Of a stretch of 64,000 bases of DNA, positions 44,775 through 52,926 are shown in pieces. The notes beneath the pieces are model-generated. The model ran no database searches and had not been told where the DNA came from. It was given only the letters and a program-made list of their open reading frames with translations. Numbering within the stretch: position 1 is the first letter of the stretch; every line of letters starts with the position of its first letter. This stretch comes from Escherichia ruysiae (GTDB lineage: Bacteria > Pseudomonadota > Gammaproteobacteria > Enterobacterales > Enterobacteriaceae), in the NCBI RefSeq assembly GCF_031323975.1, contig NZ_JAVIWS010000001.1:3534001-3598000 (forward strand), read 5' to 3'. The translations under genes were made by a program, and so were the position numbers.

Positions 44775-45875
44775 ATGACAAAGCCCAAATCACCGGGACC
44801 GGAAGCCCTTTATCTCAGCCGCCAGAACGAACACACGACACAGCGCCGGCATATGCTCGCCTGGCTGGAAAGCCTGGAAGCCGCAGGCTACAGCGCGCGC
44901 AGCGTGGAAGGCTACCGCGAACGGGTGCTGCCGTTCGTGACGTGGTGCGAGGAGCGCGGGCTGCTGTACGCGCCACAGGTCAGCCTGTCGGTGCTGGAAG
45001 CGTACCAGCGCCATCTTCGCAGCTACCGCAAGGCCGACGGTAACACGCTGGCGGTGGGTGGGCAGCTTAACCGCTTAAGCGCAGTGAAGAACTTCTACCG
45101 CTGGCTGCTGAAACGCCACGTCATCCTCTACAGTCCGGCGGAGATGCTGACACTGCCGAAGGAAGAGAAACGGCTTCCGGCGCAGGTGTTCAGCGAGCAG
45201 GAGACGCGGCAGGTGCTGGGCAGTCTGGACACGGAGAAGCCGCTGGGCCTGCGTAACCGGGCGATCCTGGAGGTGTTATGGAGTACCGGGATCAGGCGCA
45301 TGGAGGTGGCGAACCTGATGTTATGTGACGTGGACTTCACGCGGGGCGTGGTGAACGTGCGCCAGGGCAAAGGGAAAAAGGATCGCGTTGTTCCTGTGGG
45401 CCATGTGGCGCTGGAGTGGGTGACGCGCTACCTGCGCGATGTGCGGCCCCGGCTGGCTTACCGCTTCGACAGTGGTCATCTGTTCATCACCTGGCACGGC
45501 AAAGGACTGAACCGGGGAACGCTGACGCAGATCGGCGGGGAAACCATCCGGGAGAAAGCGCGTATCAACAAGCCGGGGGCGTGTCACATCTTCCGGCACT
45601 CGATGGCGACGCAGATGCTGGACAACGGCGCGGACACGCGGCATATCCAGGCGATCCTCGGCCATGAGAAGCTGGAGACGACGCAGATCTATACGCGGGT
45701 AGCCATCGGTCACTTACAGGAAGTTCACGCGCTGACGCACCCGGAAGAGCAGGACGAGACATGGCAGGAACGACGTGGCCCGCAGGTGGCGGCAGAGCCG
45801 CAGACGCGGCGTGAGCGTAATCACGCAGAGATGGAGCGGGCGCTGGTCAGCAGGAAACGCAGCCGGAGACGCTGA
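44775..45875 (+). CDS. Tyrosine recombinase (XerC/phage-integrase type), copy 1
   Basis: The 366-residue protein has an N-terminal SAM-like core-binding domain (about residues 20-110, AWLESLEAAGYSARSVEGYR) and a catalytic domain with Arg174 (STGIRRMEV), His271 and Arg274 (HIFRHSMATQML), His297 (LGHEKLETTQ) and nucleophile Tyr306. All catalytic residues are present. I chose ATG 44775 because it matches the start in copy 2 and AGGAC lies upstream. It is the obvious candidate for the enzyme acting at the GACCCGATAGGGCT sites. Confidence 0.92.
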   Translation: MTKPKSPGPEALYLSRQNEHTTQRRHMLAWLESLEAAGYSARSVEGYRERVLPFVTWCEERGLLYAPQVSLSVLEAYQRHLRSYRKADGNTLAVGGQLNRLSAVKNFYRWLLKRHVILYSPAEMLTLPKEEKRLPAQVFSEQETRQVLGSLDTEKPLGLRNRAILEVLWSTGIRRMEVANLMLCDVDFTRGVVNVRQGKGKKDRVVPVGHVALEWVTRYLRDVRPRLAYRFDSGHLFITWHGKGLNRGTLTQIGGETIREKARINKPGACHIFRHSMATQMLDNGADTRHIQAILGHEKLETTQIYTRVAIGHLQEVHALTHPEEQDETWQERRGPQVAAEPQTRRERNHAEMERALVSRKRSRRR

Positions 45876-46822
45876 TGCAGGCCGGAAGCGTGATCATCGC
45901 CGGACAGCCTGAAAAGTTAGCGGGCGATCCCTGTAAGGCCGTGGGGTGAGGGGCAGGGCAGACAACCGCCTTCCCTGGCGGTTGACTGCCCCCTGCCAGC
46001 GGAGTGCGCGGGGGTAAATGCCGTTCGCCCCGTGGAGGCAGGCGTGTCCCATGCAGCCACGGCGCACGGGGCAAACGTCATTCAACATAATGCGGGGGAT
46101 TATGCGCACTCTCGCCGGGTGGCAATGACGGCGAACCCGACCCGCTGCGCGCGGCTCGTGTTCGCACAATCCGCATTATGTCTGGCGCCCCCGCGTTCAG
46201 CCCCGCAGTCCGTGCAGCGCAAAGCTTCGCTCTGCTGTTGGCAGTGGTGCCGTTCTGTGGCCCCGCAGTCGCCGCCCTCCCTGGCGGCTCCGGTGGTCCG
46301 GTCCGGCCCCGTCATCGTGGGGCAGCCTGTTGTAAGAGGTTGTCGGCCTGGCGGCCTCCGCTTAAAAGGGCTTTATGCCCGCCCGGCGTCGTCTGGCTGC
46401 GGCGGCTCGTGCCGCGCAAAAAGGCCGCGCGTCACTCGTTCCCGCCTCGCAAGCCACCGCTGCCCGCCCCGGTCAGGTGTGGTCATGCAAAGGCAACCAC
46501 CGGTCAGGCAGCGGTGCCACAGAGCGCCGTTCCGTCGCTTGCGGACTCTCTGCCGCCCGCACCCGCAGACCCCGCGCCGTGGCCCCGCCATGCCGCCGGA
46601 GGCGTCCTGGCGGCCCCCCGTCACGGGTTGCCGGAAACGGACTTAGTGGAAAGCGGAATGACAGGCGGTGGTGGTGATGCTATGGTTAGCGGGCGTGAAA
46701 ACGCGTGTCGGGAAAGTTGGGTTAACATGTTGTTAAATAAGTAAAAAGCAGTGGCTGTGAAGCGGGTAACGGCGCGGGCGGTAGCGTGTTAAAAAGTGTG
46801 ACCTGCACCGGATCGTTCCGAT
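45876..46822. other. GC-rich region without a credible gene, copy 1
   Basis: These 947 bp are very GC-rich and show long open frames in several phases at once, as expected by chance at this composition. They closely match 54028-54981, but small indels between the copies break every long frame, so protein coding is unlikely. The region ends at array site 3. It holds a large inverted repeat near 46086-46180. It could be a structured RNA, an origin, or a recombination arm. Confidence 0.65.
46086..46180. repeat. Inverted repeat in GC-rich region 1
   Basis: CATAATGCGG (46086-46095) and its complement CCGCATTATG (46171-46180) flank about 75 bp. The match continues imperfectly inward (GATTATGCGCAC against a complement of GTTCGCACAATC). 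The same repeat occurs in region 2 at 54236-54330. Confidence 0.7.
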
Positions 46823-46836
46823 GACCCGATAGGGCT
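46823..46836 (+). repeat. Array site 3: GACCCGATAGGGCT
   Basis: Exact 14-mer at the junction between GC-rich region 1 and orphan tip 2, copy 2. Confidence 0.85.
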
Positions 46837-47227
46837 GAGAGGCGGATTAAACTTATACCAATACGCGCCTAATCCAGTAAACTGGATCGATCCTTTGGGT
46901 TTGAAATGTGGGCAACCTGAATGGACAAATCATGGATACAAACATTTTCCTCCAAAAAACAAATCATGGAAGGATATAATTAAATCAACAAAATCAGGCC
47001 CGGCAAAATATTCTCCAGATATTGATATTAAAACGTTGGAATACGATGTTTTTAATACAGGCACACCTGTTACGAACGGTAAACCATGGAAAGTAAAAGA
47101 TATGGGAAAAGTTATTGGGGCCAGTGAGGGTAAAGAATCTCAATGGGTTCGAGTTGAACTTAGCGGTGGGACAATACATGGACATCCTATATCAATCGAT
47201 GAATTCCGAAGGCTAACAACATCATGA
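46823..47227 (+). CDS. Orphan Rhs C-terminal tip 2, copy 2
   Basis: Same hinge and toxin as the copy at 39975. Only one residue differs in the compared part (Ser to Gly, GASEGKE). Again no Rhs core and no ribosome site at the hinge. High identity between copies implies recent duplication. Confidence 0.8.
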   Translation, partial: DPIGLRGGLNLYQYAPNPVNWIDPLGLKCGQPEWTNHGYKHFPPKNKSWKDIIKSTKSGPAKYSPDIDIKTLEYDVFNTGTPVTNGKPWKVKDMGKVIGASEGKESQWVRVELSGGTIHGHPISIDEFRRLTTS

Positions 47228-47517
47228 ACATTGATTTCTTAGGAAAAAAAGGGAATATAGTTTTTAATGACTTCTCCCTGAAACAAAGCATCCCTCTTAA
47301 TGAACAGCGAGATGAACTTAAGGAAGATATGCTCCAGGTTGAATATCCTGGTGGGTATCTTTTGGATGTTGGGTGGCGACCATCTTTTGATATAAATGGG
47401 AAGTTTTATATTTGTTTAATAAAGGATTTTGATTGGGATTATCCCATTTATAATGGTTCTGCGAAAGATATTGTCTCATTATTATTTGAAATTAACCAAG
47501 CTATAAATAAACTTTAA
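47224..47517 (+). CDS. Putative immunity protein of tip 2, copy 2
   Basis: Encodes the same 97 residues as 40376-40669 and overlaps its tip gene by 4 bp. Two identical immunity genes would keep resistance even if one unit is lost. Confidence 0.75.
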   Translation: MNIDFLGKKGNIVFNDFSLKQSIPLNEQRDELKEDMLQVEYPGGYLLDVGWRPSFDINGKFYICLIKDFDWDYPIYNGSAKDIVSLLFEINQAINKL

Positions 47518-47559
47518 AAAAACTGGGAAGAAAATTAAATCTTCCCGGCTTTTTATTAT

Positions 47560-47821
47560 TTAACTCTCGTTCAGCACACTAAACATCCCGTTCCGCATCC
47601 CCTTAACCGCCTGTTTGACCTGGTAAAGTTCCCTGCGCAGTTCCTGTACTTCGTTGTTATCCGCTAGCAGGATCAGGCAACCTTCCGAGATCTTCACGGT
47701 AACGCCCGTGCCGATCTCAAATCCCGCTTCTCTCAGCCATTTGGCGCTGATTTTGATCACCGGCGTGTCGCTTCGGTTGGGCAGATAGCCCACGGTACAG
47801 TGGCGCTGTGTTTTGGAAATG
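47560..47821 (-). pseudogene. SymE-like toxin gene, copy 3, 5' end missing
   Basis: The remaining frame (77 residues from GTG 47793) equals the body of copy 2. It is cut at the same base as copy 1, directly after TTTTGGAAATG, and continues into the 165-bp end sequence. The shared break point shows that truncation is a feature of the short unit form and not random decay. Confidence 0.75.
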
Positions 47822-47986
47822 ATATTTTTGTATTTAACCTGCTGATTAGATAGTAAAATAAACTTCGTGCAGATAGCTTACTTTGTCAGGGTGTGGCGGT
47901 AGCGTATGAACTATGACGTGATGGTTTTAGTGATTTATAGACGAAACTGACAGTACGATCCGGACTTCGATTAGATTGCGCGATTT
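47822..47986. repeat. 165-bp short-unit end sequence, copy 2
   Basis: Same length and nearly the same sequence as 39810-39974, again placed between a truncated symE and an array site. Confidence 0.8.
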
Positions 47987-48000
47987 GACCCGATAGGGCT
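47987..48000 (+). repeat. Array site 4: GACCCGATAGGGCT
   Basis: Exact 14-mer opening orphan tip 3. Confidence 0.85.
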
Positions 48001-48442
48001 GGCGGGTGGATTAAATCTCTATAGTTATGTTCCAAACCCGTTATCATGGATAGATCCTCTTGGATTATCACCAGTAAGTCCTAAAACAATTCTATTCTCA
48101 CAAGATAGTATAAATGGTGTTTTTGAAGACGGAAGAAATGTTAATGGGCTTATTCACAGACTTATAAATGACCCGTCATATATAAATCACGTTGAACCTA
48201 TTAGAAAAGTTAGAATGCGGGATTTACCTGCAAATGTTCAGGAAAGATTGTTATCACAAGGTGCTCATAAAGATTCAGTCTTTACTTTAGATAATAGACG
48301 ACTTTATGCTGCCAAAGCAGCCGGTGTATCGAAGATCCCTTCGAGATGGGCTACTCCAGAGGAATTGTCAAAAATTAATTTAGATCGAAGATTTTCAACT
48401 CAAAATGGCGGCAGAACAGTGAGGACAAGAGGTTGTGGCTAA
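47987..48442 (+). CDS. Orphan Rhs C-terminal tip 3
   Basis: The frame reads DPIGLAGGLNLYSYVPNP, WIDPLGL, then about 124 toxin residues. Visible elements are FSQDSINGVFEDGRNV, IRKVRMRDLPANVQE, VFTLDNRRLYAAKAAG and a C-terminal RTVRTRGCG. The TLDNRRLYAAKAAG stretch resembles motifs shared by several polymorphic toxin tips and loosely by ParB-like nucleases; I do not assign an activity. No start signal is seen before the hinge. Confidence 0.75.
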   Translation, partial: DPIGLAGGLNLYSYVPNPLSWIDPLGLSPVSPKTILFSQDSINGVFEDGRNVNGLIHRLINDPSYINHVEPIRKVRMRDLPANVQERLLSQGAHKDSVFTLDNRRLYAAKAAGVSKIPSRWATPEELSKINLDRRFSTQNGGRTVRTRGCG

Positions 48443-48800
48443 TATGATTGTAAAAGCACTAGAAACAAAATATGGTCAAATATATGGCCGAGATGCGTTG
48501 ATTTTAACTGGGACAGAGTTAAATCTGTATCCATTTAACTTTACCATCAAAGCTTCCTTATCGTTGTCTGCCTGCAAACCTGCTATTAAAGATGCTCATG
48601 ATGTAAGTCTCGAGATTTTTATTAGCAAAATTGAAAAGTTATCTATATATAAAGTTGATAATTATCCTCTTGATCAATATACTACATCAAGTTTCGATTT
48701 AGTAGAGGATATCCAAAGAGATGGAGTTCAGCACATAATTATCAGTACTTATGACCATGTGTTCGATATTATAGGGATATATGAAATTAAATATTGTTAA
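48435..48800 (+). CDS. Putative immunity protein of tip 3
   Basis: The 121-residue protein (GTG 48435, or ATG 48444 giving 118 residues) overlaps the tip end by 8 bp. It is soluble with no signal; part reads GVQHIIISTYDHVFDIIGIYEI. The role is inferred from position. A GC-rich hairpin with TTTT follows at about 48808-48838. Confidence 0.7.
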   Translation: MANMIVKALETKYGQIYGRDALILTGTELNLYPFNFTIKASLSLSACKPAIKDAHDVSLEIFISKIEKLSIYKVDNYPLDQYTTSSFDLVEDIQRDGVQHIIISTYDHVFDIIGIYEIKYC

Positions 48801-48807
48801 ATAATAA

Positions 48808-48838
48808 AAGGGGGCGAAATCAGCATCGCCCCTTTTAT
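48808..48838. terminator. Terminator between immunity gene 3 and symE copy 4
   Basis: AAAAGGGGGCGA / TCGCCCCTTTT arms lie between the convergent genes. Confidence 0.75.
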
Positions 48839-49168
48839 TTATTTCTCGTTCAGCACACTAAACATCCCGTTCCGCATCCCCTTAACCACCTGTTTAACCT
48901 GATAAAGTTCCTCCCGCAGTTCCTGTGCCTCGTCACTGTCAGCGATGATGGTCAGGCACCCCTCCGAAATCTTCACCGTCACACCTTGTCCGGTATCAAA
49001 TCCCGCCTCAGCGAGCCAGTCGCCTTTAAGGTGCAGGCTGGGGTGTCGTGAATAATACGTGGTCATGCCTGTTTTACTGTTCTGATGGCGGGCGCTGACA
49101 TAGCCCACCTGATACTGGCGCTGCGTTTTGGAAATGGTGACTTCTGGCGTAATATCGTGTTCAGCCAT
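48839..49168 (-). CDS. SymE-family toxin-like protein, copy 4 (complete)
   Basis: The 109-residue protein shares the N-terminal MAEHDITPEVTISKTQR and the C-terminal coil with copy 2, but its middle differs (VGYVSARHQNSKTG, LHLKGDWLAEAGFDTGQG, VKISEGCLTIIADSDE). The LKGDWL..AGF and KISEGCL.I pattern is close to K-12 SymE. It lies downstream of the Xre gene in the same direction. Confidence 0.82.
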   Translation of the reverse strand: MAEHDITPEVTISKTQRQYQVGYVSARHQNSKTGMTTYYSRHPSLHLKGDWLAEAGFDTGQGVTVKISEGCLTIIADSDEAQELREELYQVKQVVKGMRNGMFSVLNEK

Positions 49169-49246
49169 GATTAACTACCTCAGTTAGTTGCTTGTGGTGA
49201 GCGGCGGTTAAGGGTTGCCGCCCTTAGTCACCGCGTTATTTATCAG

Positions 49247-49657
49247 TCAGTTACGCGCCTGAACAATCAGGGCCTGTAACATCTCCGAAATCATCTTCTG
49301 CTTTGCCTTCGGCAGGCTGTCGATCTCTTCAATAAGCTGCTGCCATTTTGGCGCGGGGCCACGCTTACGGGCGATCTTCTCCGGTTCTTCGCCAAGCAAA
49401 TCCTCCAGAGAAACCGCTAACAGTCTTGCCACGGCTGGGAGTATGGATATCTGTATCCGCCGCCTTCCGGCTTCCCATGCCTGTACGGCCTGCTGGGAGA
49501 CATTCAGCGCCTGTGCAACCTGCGTCTGTGTCATCCCGGCATCCTTCCTCAGCGCGGTGATCCGCCTGCCCAGTTCCGTAATAAATACCTGTTCTTCGTT
49601 GCTTATTGGTGCGGCCATAGTCGTTTTACCTGAAATCCTTTGAGACCTGATGACCAT
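49247..49657 (-). CDS. Xre/Cro-type regulator of the long unit, copy 2
   Basis: Encodes the same 136 residues as copy 1, with synonymous differences only. Same divergent layout with the second primase gene. A shared regulator would cross-regulate both units. Confidence 0.88.
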   Translation of the reverse strand: MVIRSQRISGKTTMAAPISNEEQVFITELGRRITALRKDAGMTQTQVAQALNVSQQAVQAWEAGRRRIQISILPAVARLLAVSLEDLLGEEPEKIARKRGPAPKWQQLIEEIDSLPKAKQKMISEMLQALIVQARN

Positions 49658-49770
49658 AATCTACTCCATGTTTTACATTTAACTGTTGTAAATACTACTA
49701 GCTGATGTATATACTTGTCGAGTTATTTTTATACAAACCCTATTGACAGGTTTTTACAGGAGTTCCCGTT

Positions 49771-52722
49771 ATGGCCCGCATCCCGGAAGCAGAGTTGCAG
49801 CACCTGAAAGCCGCCGTCTCCTTAGTCGCCGTGGTTCAGGCGCAGGGGCGACAACTGGTTAAGAAGGGGAAGGACTTCACCACGCTGTGCCCGTTCCATG
49901 ACGAGAAAACGCCGTCCTGTGTGATCTCGCCGGAGAAAAACCTGTATCACTGCTTCGGCTGTAACGCAGGCGGTTCGGTGCTGGACTGGGTGATGCAGAC
50001 GGAAAAACTCAGCCTGCGTAAGGCGGCGGAACGTCTGAAAGCGGAGCTGGGCGATAATCCCGCCGTGGTGCCGCTGGTTACCAAAGATGAGCCGGAAATC
50101 TTCGCGGAAGATGAAGCGGGCCGTCAGGCGCTGCTGGGCCGCGTGGTGGACTTCTATCACCACACGCTGCTGAACGCACCGGAAGCGGTGGCGTATCTGG
50201 AAAAGCGCCGCCTTAACCATCCTGAACTGGTCGCCGCCTTTAAACCCGGCTTCGCCAACCGGACGCTGCCTTACCGCCTGCCAGCGGTTAAATCACGCGC
50301 CGGAGAAAAGATCCGCGCCCGGCTTAAGGGGGTGGGGGTGCTGCGTGAGTCCGGGCATGAGCATTTTACAGGGTCGCTGGTTGTGCCGGTGATGGATCTG
50401 AACGGGCAGATCCGCGAGATGTACGGGCGCAAGATCGGCGGCGATCTGCGTAAGGGAACGCCGCTGCATCTGTACCTTCCTGGCGCTCACGGCGGCGTGT
50501 GGAATGAGCAGGCGCTGATCGGTTCATCAACGGTTGTCCTGTGCGAATCGCTGATCGACGCCATGTCGTTCTGGGTCGCCGGGGTCCGTAACGTCACGGC
50601 GGCTTACGGGGTGAACGGCTTCACCGGTGAGATGCGGGCCGCACTGCTGGCACACGGCGTCAGGCAGGTACTGATCGCCTACGACAACGATCCGGCGGGC
50701 AATGAGGCGGCGGTGAAACGGGCTTCTTCCTTAGCCGCTTCCGGGATCGCCACGTTCCGCGTACTGTTCCCGGCGGGCATGGATGCGAACGGTTATCTGT
50801 GCAGTGTGGCAGAGCCGGAACAGGCGTTCAGTCTGTTGCTGGATGGCGCGGTGCCCATGAGTGACCTGGCCGATGCGGAGAGTATCGCGCCGCAGGCCAG
50901 CGCGGAGCCTGCACACCTGACTTCATTAGCTGCCGGGGTTGCGGTCTTACCCGCAGCCGCCGCGCCTGCACCGGGCGTCAGCGTGGAAACCCTGACCGAT
51001 GGCGAACTGATGGTAGCCTTACCCGGCGAACGCTGGACTATCAGGGGCGTAAGCCGCAAACCGAACGTCGCCGCGATGAAGGTCAATGCGCAGGTGCTGG
51101 ACACCAACAGCGGCGTGGTGTTCGCTGATGCGGTGGATATGATGAGCGCCCGCAGCCGTTCCGGTTATGCGCGGGCCGCAGCGGCAGAGCTTGGGCTTGC
51201 CGAAGGCGACCTGCGCCGTTCGCTGGGTAAGGTGCTGCTGGCGCTGGAGCACTGGCAGGCGGCACCGGAGCCGGAGAGCGTCGCCCCGGAGATGACGCCG
51301 GAAGATCGGGAGGCGGCGCTGGATCTGCTGCGCGACGAGTGTCTTGCCGGGCGCATCGCTTCTGATATGGCGGCGTGTGGCGTGGTGGGTGAGTCCACCA
51401 ACCTGACGGCGGCGTATCTGGCGGCGGTGTCGCGCAAACTGGACAGGCCGCTGGCGGTGCTGATCCAGTCATCGAGCGCGGCGGGTAAGTCCAGCTTAAT
51501 GGATGCGGTGCTCAATCTGATCCCGCCGGAAGAACGGCTGCAATACAGCGCCATGACCGGGCAGAGCCTGTTCTACCTCGGCGAAACCAACCTGCAACAC
51601 AAGATCCTCGCCATCGCAGAAGAAGAAGGTGTGCGCCAGGCGGCGTATGCGCTGAAACTGTTGCAGTCAGACGGGGAACTGACCATCGCCAGTACGGGCA
51701 AGGACGACGCCAGCGGCAACCTGGTAACCAAACAGTACACGGTGAAAGGCCCGGTGATGCTGATGCTGACCACCACGGCGATCGACGTCGATGAAGAACT
51801 GTTAAACCGTTGCCTGGTGCTGACGGTGAACGAGTCGCGGGAGCAGACGGAGGCCATCCACGCGGCGCAGCGTTACGCGCAGACGCTGGAAGGCCTTCTG
51901 GCGGCGAATGAAAAAAGTTACATCACTCAGCTTCACCAGAACGCGCAGCGGCTGTTACGCCCGCTCAACGTGGTGAACCCGTTCGCGTCACAACTGACCT
52001 TCATGAGCAACAAGACGCGCACCCGGCGCGACCATATGAAATACCTGACGCTGATCCAGAGCATCACGCTGCTGCACCAGTACCAGCGGGAGATCAAGCG
52101 CGTGGAGCATCGCGGGCAGGTGGTGGAGTACATCGAGGTGACGCGGGAGGACATCGCCCTGGCGAACCAGTTAGCGCATGAAATACTCGGGCGCACCCTG
52201 GACGAGATGCCGCCGCAGACGCGGAAACTGTTAACCCTGATCCAGCAATGGGTGAGCGGCAGCGGTCAGGTGCGTGAGGCGATGCTGTTCACCCGTAAAC
52301 AACTGCGTGACGCGGTGCAGTGGGGCGACACGCAGCTTAAGATCCACCTGGCGCGGCTGGTCGAAATGGAATACCTGCTGGTCCACCGTCGCGGGCTGAC
52401 GTTCTGCTATGAACTGCTGTTCGACGGGGACGGCAACGCAGACGCCGCGCACCTGTGCGGTCTGATCGACGTGCCGGAAACGCCGGAGAAACCACCGTAT
52501 GACTCCGCCCGGTCGGGGCAGGCGGTGAAGCAGTCGGCCTCCGGTCGGGCAGTGGTCGGCGGTCAGTCGGGTAAGGCTGAAACCGTGCCAGACCAGACAC
52601 CACAAGGCTTACAGGCCGGATCTGTCGGGGCAGAGGAAAAAGCCCTGTTCCGGCAGAACGCAAAAAACCTGCCCCGCAATCATACTGCGGCCCGTCCGGG
52701 CCGGAGCAACACGGAAGCATAA
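49771..52722 (+). CDS. CHC2/TOPRIM primase-helicase, copy 2, with divergent C-terminal region
   Basis: The 983-residue protein matches copy 1 closely through the zinc finger, TOPRIM and ATPase domains. From about residue 825 it diverges: QQWVSGSGQVREAMLFTRKQL and GDTQLKIHLARLVEMEYLL replace the copy-1 sequence while keeping the winged-helix outline. The C-terminal tail is longer and is encoded by the iteron DNA itself. The divergent domain is matched by different iterons nearby. Confidence 0.88.
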   Translation: MARIPEAELQHLKAAVSLVAVVQAQGRQLVKKGKDFTTLCPFHDEKTPSCVISPEKNLYHCFGCNAGGSVLDWVMQTEKLSLRKAAERLKAELGDNPAVVPLVTKDEPEIFAEDEAGRQALLGRVVDFYHHTLLNAPEAVAYLEKRRLNHPELVAAFKPGFANRTLPYRLPAVKSRAGEKIRARLKGVGVLRESGHEHFTGSLVVPVMDLNGQIREMYGRKIGGDLRKGTPLHLYLPGAHGGVWNEQALIGSSTVVLCESLIDAMSFWVAGVRNVTAAYGVNGFTGEMRAALLAHGVRQVLIAYDNDPAGNEAAVKRASSLAASGIATFRVLFPAGMDANGYLCSVAEPEQAFSLLLDGAVPMSDLADAESIAPQASAEPAHLTSLAAGVAVLPAAAAPAPGVSVETLTDGELMVALPGERWTIRGVSRKPNVAAMKVNAQVLDTNSGVVFADAVDMMSARSRSGYARAAAAELGLAEGDLRRSLGKVLLALEHWQAAPEPESVAPEMTPEDREAALDLLRDECLAGRIASDMAACGVVGESTNLTAAYLAAVSRKLDRPLAVLIQSSSAAGKSSLMDAVLNLIPPEERLQYSAMTGQSLFYLGETNLQHKILAIAEEEGVRQAAYALKLLQSDGELTIASTGKDDASGNLVTKQYTVKGPVMLMLTTTAIDVDEELLNRCLVLTVNESREQTEAIHAAQRYAQTLEGLLAANEKSYITQLHQNAQRLLRPLNVVNPFASQLTFMSNKTRTRRDHMKYLTLIQSITLLHQYQREIKRVEHRGQVVEYIEVTREDIALANQLAHEILGRTLDEMPPQTRKLLTLIQQWVSGSGQVREAMLFTRKQLRDAVQWGDTQLKIHLARLVEMEYLLVHRRGLTFCYELLFDGDGNADAAHLCGLIDVPETPEKPPYDSARSGQAVKQSASGRAVVGGQSGKAETVPDQTPQGLQAGSVGAEEKALFRQNAKNLPRNHTAARPGRSNTEA

Positions 52723-52853
52723 GTACGACTTCATCCGGTCGGGGCAACGGCTGCAATGGTCGGCCCCCGGTCGGCAGTCAGTCGGCAGGTGGTCGGGTAA
52801 CGTAAAATCCCCGCAGGCCGCGCCCTGCAAGGCTGATACCACGAAGCGGTCGG
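52512..52853 (+). repeat. GTCGG iteron cluster, candidate replication origin of long unit 2
   Basis: GTCGG, often as GGTCGGGGC or AGTCGGC, occurs at 52512, 52533, 52544, 52555, 52566, 52624, 52738, 52759, 52770, 52781, 52792 and 52849. It occupies the same place as the AAGTTG cluster of unit 1, and flanking bases match (for example GGGGCAG, then AAAAAGC), so the repeat core has changed inside otherwise related DNA. Confidence 0.78.
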
Positions 52854-52926
52854 CCTGCCTGAAAATCACTGTTCCACCCTCTGTTCTTATCCCCATCGTA
52901 CCGTAATCTCACTCAGGACAATCATC

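Larger units (their letters stand above)
46823..47821 (+). repeat. Tip-2 block, copy 2 (999 bp)
   Basis: Same length as 39975-40973 and nearly identical. It differs in what follows: the short-unit end sequence here, the complete symE start and regulator there. Confidence 0.9.

Noticed and set aside
46032..46744. Overlapping open frames in the GC-rich region (for example 46032-46646 and 46178-46744)
   Set aside because: The second copy of the region has indels that break or shift these frames, and the products are Arg/Pro/Ala-rich as expected from composition.
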